From Ciona savignyi (Eukaryota > Chordata > Ascidiacea > Phlebobranchia > Cionidae), in the NCBI GenBank assembly GCA_000149265.1, contig CH003412.1, forward strand, positions 2,492,140 through 2,556,139: DNA of 64,000 nucleotides, in the 5' to 3' direction. The position numbers and the translations under genes were made by a program. The notes under the pieces are model-generated. The model ran no database searches and was not told where the DNA came from. It saw nothing but the letters and a program-made list of their open reading frames with translations. Below are positions 12,201 to 24,200 of the stretch, one piece after another (within the stretch, counting starts at the first letter, position 1; each line of letters opens with the position of its first letter).

Positions 12201-15200
12201 GTAGATTAGACCCAACATGGGGAAAACATTAAAATATAGAAAACTTTATGTGACATTAATGTGAAGCTTAATTCTAATTTAAACCCCAAACATATACAGC
12301 CTTCCTATTTACTCATTTAGTTCAGCGACCACCTACGACCTACCCACAATTTGGTTGAGGTCATCATGGTGTGTTTAAGGTTACAGCATTCCGAATAGCT
12401 TTAACTCAGGACATAATAACCAATATCTTTCAAAATATACTCTTCTTGCATTAGAATTGCAGTTTAACAGTTATTTCGAGCAAGTTAACATGGCCACACA
12501 CCATCCCCACCCTAGGTAAGCAAGGAGAAAGCAATAGCCGACAATGAAGAGAACAAAGTTGCCGTGTTCGCAGTGGAAGTCGGTGAGAAGCAGAAATCGT
12601 GCGAAACTGACCTCGCGAAAGCTGAACCTGCGTTGGCTGCCGCTCAGGAAGCTTTGAATACCTTGAACAAAGTGAGTAAAGCCTTGAATGCTCATGTTTA
12701 TTATTATTTGAATGCTCATGTTTATTTAAAAAAAGGGGTTGTCTTATAACAATCTTTATATATTACATTAAGTCCTCTCCCAGATATATTACATTGAGGT
12801 ATCTCGCGGATATATTACATTGAGTCATCTCCCAGTTTCCCACTTATTCCTTACAGAAGTATGAGGTCAAGATTAAACATTTGGTGGCGCCACAGCCACA
12901 GGGGATACTGGCATAGAGCGGTTTAGATGAAACATAATCCGGTTACTTCAGCTATTGCAATGTTTTCAATCTGATAAAAAAATTGCTAGATTTTGTGTTT
13001 AACCTAATAAATCACTGGATATACAAAGAAATCTGAGACTATGTCTGTGTTTTTCGACCCATAGTTGGTTAGTGTCTCTCCTGTCAACTGAAGGGTTGCG
13101 AATTGGAACCTGGTTGCTAAATAATTGGTTGTGTGTAGGGGCAAAGAACATTGTGGACATAGCATGATCCCAACTAATTACATTTCATCAGGATTCAAGG
13201 AACGTCTCAATTATACACAACACATTGAGAACTCACAAGATAATCTGATGATTACCTGTGTGTTAACCCCACTTGCGTTTTCCTATTTACAAGGATAAAA
13301 CATGAATATCCTATCGTATAACCACTGTCATTGCTCCATATAAAGAAACAAAATGAGCTCCCACCCTAATATAAGCATCCAGTCACACCACATCTCCCCA
13401 GAATAACTTGACGGAGTTGAAGTCGTTTGGATCGCCGCCAGGAGCCGTCGTCAATGTCACCGCCGCCGTCATGGTACTTCTCGCTCCAAACGGGAAAGTC
13501 CCCAAAGATCGGAGTTGGAAGGCATCCAAGGTTATGATGGCCAAGGTAAATAGATATCTTTTAATTTTAAATTGTATTTCTATGTGGACATTCTGAATTA
13601 TGTTCAGCAATAATAGTTTACTTAAAAACATAAAGCCAATATATTATTTTCAATGTAATTCGGAATTGTCAATGTAATTCGGAATGCAACTTGATTAAAA
13701 ATGTAACACAGAATAACCAGGTTAAAACAAATAAATTTATGTTGTTTATATGAGCAGTATTACATTAGCTTTTTATTTTTAAATCAATTCAATATGTCTG
13801 AATTTGAAAAAGTTAAATTCTGTAAATTCAATTTCCCCAGGTGGATGCCTTCTTGGAGCAGCTCATCAATTATGACAAGGAGAATATCCATGAGAACAGC
13901 TTAAAAGCAATCAGACCTTATTTGGACGACCCTGAGTTTGATTATGACTTCATTAAACAAAAGGTACGATCTCCCATATGTTTGTGACCATAGGAGCTCT
14001 ATCTGATTGGCAACACAGTTTGTTTTGTTCTGTTGTGTTCTTAAGTTCCAGCGGTTAAGCGTCACCTTTCAATCGAAAGGTTGCAGGTGCGAAACTGGTC
14101 GCTAGATAATGGGTTGTGTCCTTAGCAATGCACTTTACGGACAGTGCCTGAACCCAGCGGATTACTGGGTTCTACCAAATTGAAGGAACGTGTTTATCAT
14201 ACACAACACACTGCAATAGCTCTGGTAACCCGACGGTGAGCGCGAGGTGATCTGACGATTGCCTGTGTGTTAACCCCTTGGTTTTCCCATTCACGAGGAT
14301 AAACATGAATATCCTATCCTTAATTCTCACAAATTTAGAGCAATTTGTTTCGTAAAACCTCTGCTTTTGCACAAAGGTTGGTAAACCATTCTTTTTTTAA
14401 ACTATTTTTTTGCAATTTTTTTCTCTCTCTCAAAAAGTTTTGCAACTTCTATCTTTCCCATAGTCGGGAGCTGCAGCAGGGTTATGTGCTTGGTGCATCA
14501 ACATTGTGAGGTTCTACGAGGTCTATTGCGACGTGGAGCCAAAACGAATAGCGCTGTCCAAAGCCAATTCTGATCTAGCGGCTGCTCAGGATAAGTTGAG
14601 TGGGATCAAAGCAAAGATCGCTGTAAGTACTGAGGATAGATTGCTTGTCTTGTACAAGTTAGAGTATACACCCCTTCCTTTGCTTTATGTGTTTGTCCAG
14701 CATTTGTATGAGCCAAAAGCTGTGTAGTAAAAAACCTCTACGATATCTTATCAATCTCAGTCGAGAACCTAGTTAATTATCTGAAGGATACTATTAGACT
14801 TAACCGCTTTTCTCCGGATCCGTGATAACACCTTGGTAGTTTGAGTAACAGGCCTTTTATATCTACATTCCTGGTTCGGTTTTTCCACCATGGCAATCAT
14901 ACTAATGTAATAAGTCTCACAACCCTCCACACATCTACAGCAACTGGATGCCAACTTGGCCGAACTCACTGCAAAGTTCGAGAAAGCGACGTCGGACAAG
15001 TTAAAATGCCAGCAAGAAGCCGAATCAACCACACTCACTATCAACCTCGCCAATAGATTGGTTGGAGGCCTCGCATCTGAGAATGTGAGGTGGGCTGAAG
15101 CTGTCAGCGGCTTCAAAGAACAGGTGAGTAGTTGTGCACACAGTCGATTTGAAAAAGGTGTGTTGAAAAAGCAACAGAACCTATTCATCTTAAATAGGAT

Positions 15201-18200
15201 ATCCTAGAAAAGGGAAAACCTTTTAGTTACCGGTACTGTACTATTTTGTATGGGATTTAGAGGTTTAGTTTGACTTACTAATTCACTGGATTCAGCCGAT
15301 GTCTGCGAAGTGCATGCCCACAGTCAAAACTGTCCAATAAACAGCTTGTTTGGAACTTGCAACCGTTCTGCTGACGACAGTCCTCAATGCTTTGATTGAT
15401 TGAAATAAATGGCCATTGTAGAATTGGATAGATTTATCCTATGCAATTTCAAATAGCACAGGAAATCAGATTACCGTGCCCCCCCAAAAAATACACGAAC
15501 TACTTTCTTGACGCAGTTGGTAAACCATGATCTCAAATTAAACAGGAAAAGATGTTGTGTGGGGACATCCTTCTGATCACTGCGTTCGTTTCATACGTTG
15601 GTTACTTCACCAGAAGCTATCGAATTGAATTCATGGATCAGTGTTGGCTGCCGTACATGAAGAAACAGGAGGTAACAATAAATCATAGATGGTAGTTTTT
15701 GTTGCATACGGTACCGTTGATTTCCGAATGACATAAACATTTAATGATTTAAACTTAAGTTCAAACATAATCACTAAATAAACATGCATACTGTAACATA
15801 GTGATATATTTCCTAGCAAATAATAAGTTTTTAGTTTCATGTTTTAAACTTTTTGGTCAGAAAACATGATGCAAAACTGTCAGATATTCAAGGCTTTTAC
15901 AATTTGTTTATGTAATGTTGTTGATGTGTTTTGTATAATGGCTAATATATGCAAGGTTGCGTGTATTGATTCATTGCATTTAAATTGGATATCAAAATAT
16001 CGATAGAAATACCAACCTAACTTTAGTTGCACTGCAGTAGTTTCATTAACCTAACTGTAAGCTACAGGTATTTTGACGATTACCTAGTTAAAGTAGCTTT
16101 AATATCCCACATTTAAACATGGACATCCACTGTTGGGTTATCTAACCTATTAGTTGGTTGTTCTCTATCAATACTACTCCATTAGCCTTTTAGATTTTAT
16201 CTAATTTGTTTTTTTATCTAAAGTATCCAGTATCTGTAGGGTTGTGTCCTTGGGCAATGCACTTAGCTGACAGCGTCTAACCTCAGTTGATTGATGGGTT
16301 CAACTACAACTAAATCGACGTCTTAATAATATGCACTATAATAGATACACAGATACACAGCCCTCTGTAATCTGTAAATAGGATATTCATGTTTATCCCC
16401 GTGGATGGGAAAACCAAGGGGGCGAACACACGGGCAATCGTCAGATCACCTCGCGCCCACCGTCGGGTTACCGGAGCTATTGCAGTGTGTTGTATATGAT
16501 AGACACGTTCCTTCAATTTGGTAGAACCCATTAATCCGCTGGGTTCAGGCAATGTACGTAAAGTGCCTTGCCCAAGGATATAACCGACTAGCTAACGACC
16601 AGTTTCGCACCTGCAAACTTTCGATTAAAAGATTCTTTGTGTGATATGATAACCTCTGCTAAACATGATCGCTGTATCTTATGTTGCTCCAAACACAACC
16701 CCAGGTCCCCATCCCTACCACTGAAGGACTCGATCCCCTTTCGATGCTGACTGATGACGCTGACATCGCCGAATGGAACAACGAGGGGTTGCCGTCCGAC
16801 AGAATGTCAACGGAGAACGCAACCATTCTCACCAACTGCCAACGCTGGCCCCTTATCGTTGATCCCCAGTTGCAAGGCATTCAGTGGATCAAACGTCGAT
16901 ACTCCAACCTTAAAATCGTGAGGCTGGGGCAGAGGGGGTAAGTGTTGTAAAGCGTTGCTTTAGTTTGTCCCCATGCCTTAGCATACTTTGGTTTGTTTTT
17001 ATGCCCAAACACACTTGCTTTGAATACAAAGAATATTAAACCTCAATAACCTCCAAACCACCCCCCTCTTCCCCCAGATACCTGGATGTGATAGAAATGG
17101 GGGTGTCGAACGGGGACACAGTGTTCATCGAGAATGTGGAGGAGAGTGTAGACCCGGTGTTGGAGCCTCTGCTTGGTAGGAACACCATTAAGAAGGGAAG
17201 GTGAGATGCAAGGAAATTGGGGAAATACTTTAGGACATTTTTCTGATAAAACAAACAGCCTTGATCAGTGATTAATTATACTAACTTCGAAAAATAAGAA
17301 CTTCTGTACTGAAGTCAAGCTTATATTTCTCCGTGGACATTAAATCTAAATTTCTCCAAAAACTATATATAAGCAGTTTCTGTAAGCATAAAATAAAACT
17401 TAATAGTTTAACAGTTAGGTGTTTTGTCAATGGACATGGCTGATTATAAATTCTGTTCATTGTAACTCTCAATCTTGACATTTTACTGCTGCTTCCAACT
17501 TTACCACATTTTTCCTTCGTTTTCTTTTTATTTTGCCTACCGTGTTTTTGATTGTTAACTAAACCATGACATGATGCAGGTATATAAAGATAGGGGACAA
17601 AGAAGTGGAATACCATCCGTCCTTTAGACTGATTCTTCACACCAAACTCGCCAACCCACACTATCAGGTTTGCTTTCATATTGTCCAATTGGTTGGTTAA
17701 TTCTTGGGGCATCAGCCGAAAAGTTGTGGAATCTTAACCAACTGCTAGTCTTGTGTCCTTACAGACAAAAGCTTTTATTGTCTGACCCAGTAGAAGAGTG
17801 GGTCATTCGTGAAATATTGAAATATCATCACCATATTCAACACAATTACCTAACCCTGACAGTAGGCATGAGGTAATCTGACAATTGCAAAGGAAAGTTA
17901 TGCCATCTGCGTTTCCCCATTCACAGAGATTTTGTGTATTTTATTTCTTGTTTTAGCAATGTAAACATGCAAAAAACCTATATATATAATTAGAAATCAG
18001 AAAAAAAAGATATAAAAACGACAAACAGTAAAACTAATATCCTGATTGCCGAGTTCCACTGGGATAATGAAACAAAACTAAACGAAATTCTCCCCCAGCC
18101 TGAGATGCAGGCACAGTGCACTTTGATCAACTTCACCGTCACTAAAGATGGTTTGGAGGAGCAGCTGCTGGCTGAGGTGGTGAGATGTGAGAGACCTGAT

Positions 18201-21200
18201 TTGGAGGAATTGAAGGTGAGATCGTCGATATACTAAGGATAAGATAGGATATTCATGTTTATCCCCGTGGATGGGAAAACCAAGGGGGTTAACACACGGG
18301 CAATCGTCAGATCATCTCGTGCCCACCGTCGGGTTACCGGAGCTATTGCAGTGAGTTGGAATCCACAATGCATGGAACATCATGATTTCCAATTAAAATG
18401 ATAAAGTCATTTTTACATTGACCTTTATGTAGTCAAAAAATCTCTGAAAAATGAACGTTTTTTAATTCTGTTGTCTTAATTGTTTTTTTTATGTTCATAT
18501 TTTAATAAGATACTAAAGATATACTTTTGAGGGTAATTTTTTTGTTAAAAACTGCTGATTGTGCTGTAATATTGGGTATTATAAAAAGGAATTATTTTCC
18601 CTAAACTTTGCTTAAAGGCATTGTTAAAGACTCCCCTAATAGCATCGACTTATGCTGTAAATTAATGTCATTTGTACTCCATGAATGACGCCTATAAAGT
18701 CAGGATAAAATACATATTGATCCCGGTATTGTCTCAATTAGTCACATATGGTGTATTGCACATAATTTGCTGTAACCACTGGATTCATATGGCATAAGTC
18801 TGCTATTTTTATTATAAACATTCATAGTTACAGCTTTTTGTTTAACTGACATGTATAGAATAAAAACAAGTCATCATTGATCATCGGCACATTCACTATT
18901 CGCCTAGTCCGAAGCACAACTGAATAGCCAGTGTTTTATATAAACTGCCGTTCCGGCATGTAAACAGATAGATCATCGGACACTCCCAGTATATAAGTTA
19001 CAATCATCATCCACAGAAACTCTTCTGTGTATGCTATTGATCCCAAGAGGCAAATTACCGTAAAAATCATCACCTTACTAGTTTAAAGTGGTGACCCTCT
19101 AGTTTAAAGTGGTGACCCTCTAGTTTAAAGTGGTGACCCTCTAACACCCCAAACCCCCAATGCAGGCTAAACTGACGCTGCAGCAAAACGACTTCAAGAT
19201 CACCCTGAAGAGGCTGGAGGATTCCCTGCTATCCAGGTTGTCGGCTGCTTCCGGTAACTTCCTCGGAGACACAGCACTTGTGGAGAACCTGGAGACAACG
19301 AAAAAGACGGGTGAGTGGTTGTTTGCTCCATTTGTAGCTCGGAGTTGGCGTTATGGTTATTTAGCATCTTTGCTTATTAGGTGGTGTCCCCCACCAGTTG
19401 TGAAGTGGTGTGTCTTACGCCTACCTCATGTGATGCGTTTGTAGCCATGGAAAAGGCAACAAAAGTAATAAAGATACAAATACAAACTATATATATAACA
19501 TTTATGTTTTGTCCCAGTGAATGGTAAAACGAGGGAGTGTTATTACACTGGCAATTGTCATATTACCTCACGAATATGTAAGGATGTACGGGAATTTTTT
19601 CACTTGGGTATCAAATTACCTCACACCCAACGTCGGGTTACCGGGGACGCCATTTTAGTAAACATTGACTCAATCCAACTTTTGGCACATTCTTTTCCAA
19701 TTTTGACAATGTTATAATGCCCGCAATAAATATGATTACCCACCCCCTGGGGTTAACATCACCTCCAACCACCACAGCTGCTGAGATCGAGATCAAAGTC
19801 GCTGAAGCGAAAGTGACGGAGACGAAGATCAACGAAGCTCGTGAGGGATACCGAGTGGTGGCGCTACGAGCCTCCCTGCTCTACTTCATCCTCAACGACC
19901 TCAACATCATCAACCCCATCTACCAGTTCTCACTCAAGGTATTTAAAACATGATGAAGACACTCGTGTTTTTGCCTGAAATTAGTGGGTTATTTGGTCGG
20001 ACAACTGTTGTAAGGTCCACATTGTATTTAACACACTGCAGTAGCTATGATAACCGGAGGGTGGGTGCATAATTGGACCACTGCCCAGGTTGTAACACTC
20101 TTCATGTGTTTTTACATTTACAGAAATAAACATAAATTATGTGCGGCGGAATAGCCTGATGGGGTTGGTGTATCCCCTTTCAAATGATCGGTTAAAGAAT
20201 TGTAACTGGTCGCTAGATAGTCAATTCTGTTCTTGGGAAAAGTACTTAGAGGACATCGCCTTAACCCATTGTATTAGTTGGTTTAACTACAACTGCATAA
20301 CAACTACAACTGCATAAGTTGGTTTAACTACAACTAAATAACAACACACTGCAAAAGATCCAGAAACTGGACCATTAGTGTGATATATAACACAGTAACC
20401 GTGTATAATTTCTTCAACGTTATTTTCCCATCGGCCAGGATATAAATGACATATCATTCTGGTATGTCTTTCATGGGAAACCCCACTTACTTCCAACCAA
20501 CCTCACCTCAGGCTTTCAATGTGGTCTTCTCGAAAGCAATCGAGCGCTCGGAGCAGTCAGATGATTTAAAAGTTCGTGTCTCCAACCTGGTACAAACCAC
20601 CACGTACAGCGTGTTCCAGTACACCACTCGAGGACTGTTCGAGTGCGATAAGCTCACCTTCACCGCACAAGTTGCATTGCAAGTGAGTGTGGCACGTCAC
20701 GATAAGTGTTATATTGTATTGCTGGTATGTATATATTACAATCCAAAACTGTAAATCCAGTATATGGAAGCAAATAGGCTTAGTGTAATAGTGTATTTTT
20801 ATTAATTTTTTATTTGGGTTTAGTGGCCACGTCTAATTATAACGAATTTTAATAATTTATTGCTTTATTAGACCTATTCTAACGACTGTTGTTTTGCCGT
20901 TTTTTTCCCGTTTTCCAAATTTTTATCAATAGTCCTGCTTCATGTTTTCATCGTGGAAAAAAAATCATCACAGCAATCTTTCTTTTAATAAGTTAACATG
21001 TATTACCACAGCAATCTTTTAGCAAATATCAACACAGAAATCGTTTACTTTTTATACCGTCCAAAAAACCTTCCATCGATCGTAGATCTTGCTGGCGAAC
21101 AAAGAGATCAACCTGGTTGAGATGGACTTCCTCCTCCGCTTCCCAGTGAAGATGGACTCCACAAGCCCAGTCGATTTCCTCAGCAACTACTCCTGGGGAG

Positions 21201-24200
21201 GAATCAAGGTGGGTGGGTCTGTGGGAAAATATTTTAATGGGAATTGGATAGATGTTTGTTGCTAGAGCAGGGCTGGGCAACTTCTCTAGTAGGTGGGACA
21301 GATGCGGGAAAATTAAATCCTTGGTGGGCCAGATGTGGGAAAATAAAGTCCTTGGTGGGCCAGATTATTACATAAATAGTATTTAATTTCAGGGTATGAG
21401 ATACAGTATGTGGGCCTTTTAAAATCTCTTCATGGGCTAGACCCGGCCTGCGGGCAGTATGTTGCTTATGCCTGGAGTATAACAAGGGATGCATGTCAGA
21501 ATTCTTGGCTTGGCCTTTGCCATTCATCCTTGAGCAAGACACTTTCAAATAGAATTATTGTTTTAAACTTCAGAATTTAAATGTTTTAAGAATTACCACA
21601 TGATCCCAATGATATTACCAATGAAAAATTATACCAAAATTGTTTTTATGGGATTTCCAGGGAATTTGTCATTTAAATGGTTTCATCATTTAATTTTTAC
21701 TCATTAAAGCCCAACCCTGATACAAGGGATCTCACAAATGAACATACGAAGATGCACCCTTTTTATTTATCGCCGCAGATAAACAAGTATCTTTGCTCAG
21801 CCCCAAATTTCCAAGCTATTTGATAAATTTCCAATATTTTTTACCATGTCATAGAGTCAGCATAATTAGGAATTTTTATTGACACAAAAGCATTCGGACA
21901 ATTTTAAATAATTAAGGTGGTTTTACCATTATTTTCCATCACTGGAGATAAAGAAGAATATCCTTTGCTTACCAACCAGGTCCTGAGTGAGTTCAATCAG
22001 ACAAATTCTTCATAATTAAAGTGGTCTCTAACCCCCAGAGATAAACAATATTGTGATAATGTGTCCACCAGGTCCTGAGCGAGTTCGAAGACTTCCGCAA
22101 TCTCGACCGCGACATCGAGGGCTCGGCGAAGCGATGGAAGAAGTTCGCCGAGAGCGAGTGTCCGGAGAAGGAGAAGTTCCCGCAGGAGTGGAAGAACAAG
22201 TCCTCCCTGCAGAAGTTGTGCATGATGCGAGCGCTGAGACCTGACAGGATGACATACGCCGTGCAGTAAGTGTGGTGACGTAATGCATGGGAAGGGAGGG
22301 CAGCAGAAGTGTTATCATCTCAGGTTATCGGTTTACATCGGATGTAGGTTAAGTTGTAAGGAGATGTTTTGATCAAGGTCAATGACTGCATAGTGGTGCC
22401 TTGCCTAGAATATTAACAAATAACTCCAAACCAGACCATTAGTAATTGCAGTGAGTTTTTAATTGGTATTACTTTAAATTTAAGCTAACAATAGGAAACT
22501 ACTAGCTAGATCAAGGCAATTGTAGTAAGATAAAATATTTATGTTTATTTTCTGGAGATATTTTAAAAAAGAAAAAAGCCGCCAAACCTAAAAGCTTTCC
22601 TCACTGTGTACAGCCTTATAAGACTTCCAAGCCTAAAACACATGATCATCATGCTCATATTCCACCACAGGAACTTCGTGGAAGAGAAGCTCGGAACTCA
22701 GTATGTGGAGAACCGTAGCGTGGAGTTCGCCAAGTCCTATGAGGAGAGTGGCCCCGAAACCCCCATTTTCTTCGTCCTTTCACCAGGGGTTAACCCCCTG
22801 AAGGATGTGGAAGCAATAGGGGTTAAGCTGGGGTTCACCATGGATAAAAAGTAAGATCGGGTGTATAGAGATAATTGGTGGAAAACAACCGACATAAAAA
22901 TATGGGTGTCTTTAATTACTACATGATCACTTGGCGCTCTTGGAAAACTCAGTCAGAATGAACTATGGAAACTTATGCTGTTAGCCCAATATGGACCAAA
23001 AATTATTCCAGCAAAAGAGATGTACATTTCACCCAAAAGTGAATTACAGTCCACCCCACAACTATAACTAAACTCAGTCAATTAAACAGATATAATTGTC
23101 AATTTGTAACTGTCCGTTTGATTACTTTGTGGTTCTATAAATAGGTGATTTAGTTACCCAATACTTTATTTGATATTCCTTTTATGAAATAAAGATTAAA
23201 TTCCCAACTTCATCTCTACAAACACTGTGTATGAACCCACTATGTCACCAGGAACTTCCACAATGTCTCACTGGGACAAGGACAGGAGATTGTGGCCGAA
23301 CAAGCGCTGGACCTCGCGGCTCAAGAAGGACATTGGGTGGTATTGCAGGTAAATTGTGCTTTCCGACCTGCGTTTCAATTAATCGAACAAAACAAATCAT
23401 CCTATACAAGCCACTTGACTACCGACATGGGATGTCCCGGCATCTGACCAGTTTTCGGACAGCTTACCTGTACATTCCTCTGGCACATGCTATTTACAAA
23501 ACGCCATTGTATTAAATTCCTATTTTCAATGCTATAATATACCATTAAACTATAATGTGAAGTTTTGTTGCCTTTTCCCTTTCCCTGCCAGTTTTATTAA
23601 CGCTTCAAGTGACCGTTATTTATCCGCTTGGTATTCATGGAACAAAAAACAAACCATCAACTTTGGGTGAATGATTATTTCGTTTCGAGTATTTTTCCCC
23701 TTTCTTTTGCCCCATTGTTTAATTTAATGTGAAACTCTTCATAGGCTGAATAAGAACATTTATGGGCTAAATGTCATTAGTGTGTGTAAATGAATATATA
23801 ATATTCACATCTAAATACCAATCGCCACCGTTCCATACCCTCGGAGATAAATACACATTTCTCCCGTACGCTCGTACAGAATGTCCACCTGGTGGCCAAA
23901 TGGCTGTCCACGCTTGAGAAGAAGATCGAGAAATACAGCATCGGGAGCCACAAGTCGTATCGAGTGTACGTGTCGGCGGAACCAGCAGCCACCCGGGACT
24001 CCCACATCATCCCACAGGGAATACTCGAGTCCTCCATCAAGATCACCAACGAACCTCCCACTGGGATGCAAGCCAACCTGCATAAAGCGCTCGACAACTT
24101 TAACCAGGTACCCGTGTGATGCTGGTTAAATAGCAAGGGTTTACCAACACAGTTGTGTTGCACATTATTTTTACGTTGCATGTCCAAGGATGAAATAATT

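Larger units (their letters stand above)
11216..15123 (+). other. Dynein stalk and microtubule-binding tip (exons 11216-11360, 11961-12065, 12516-12671, 13402-13545, 13841-13963, 14464-14622, 14941-15123)
   Basis: Seven exons encode the antiparallel coiled coil that carries the microtubule-binding domain. CC1 occupies exons 11216-12671 (about residues 913-1047), with charged heptad-like sequence such as [16 protein letters not shown]. The tip spans about 1048-1160, with [14 protein letters not shown], the [13 protein letters not shown] region and the [20 protein letters not shown] helix. CC2 runs from about 1160 to 1250 ([20 protein letters not shown] onward). Every intron after 11360 in this segment is phase 0. 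The acceptor at 12515 is directly followed by GTAAGC, resembling a donor; see findings. Confidence 0.94.
15546..19938 (+). other. Dynein AAA5 and buttress (exons 15546-15671, 16705-16937, 17078-17200, 17580-17667, 18099-18215, 19166-19310, 19778-19938)
   Basis: AAA5 begins at [18 protein letters not shown] and continues through [15 protein letters not shown], the [20 protein letters not shown] block and [16 protein letters not shown]. The exons at 19166 and 19778 encode the charged coiled coil ([31 protein letters not shown]) that forms the buttress or strut supporting the stalk. As is usual for the family, no P-loop is visible. The intron 15672-16704 holds a SINE copy. The intron 18216-19165 holds a truncated SINE and a 21-bp triplication against the acceptor. 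Confidence 0.92.

Noticed and set aside
14769..15188. 139-codon - strand frame
   Set aside because: Antisense of the dynein stalk exon 14941-15123; no family similarity.
17281..17712. 143-codon - strand frame
   Set aside because: It spans an intron and overlaps the dynein exon 17580-17667 in antisense; composition is intron-like and no motif is present.
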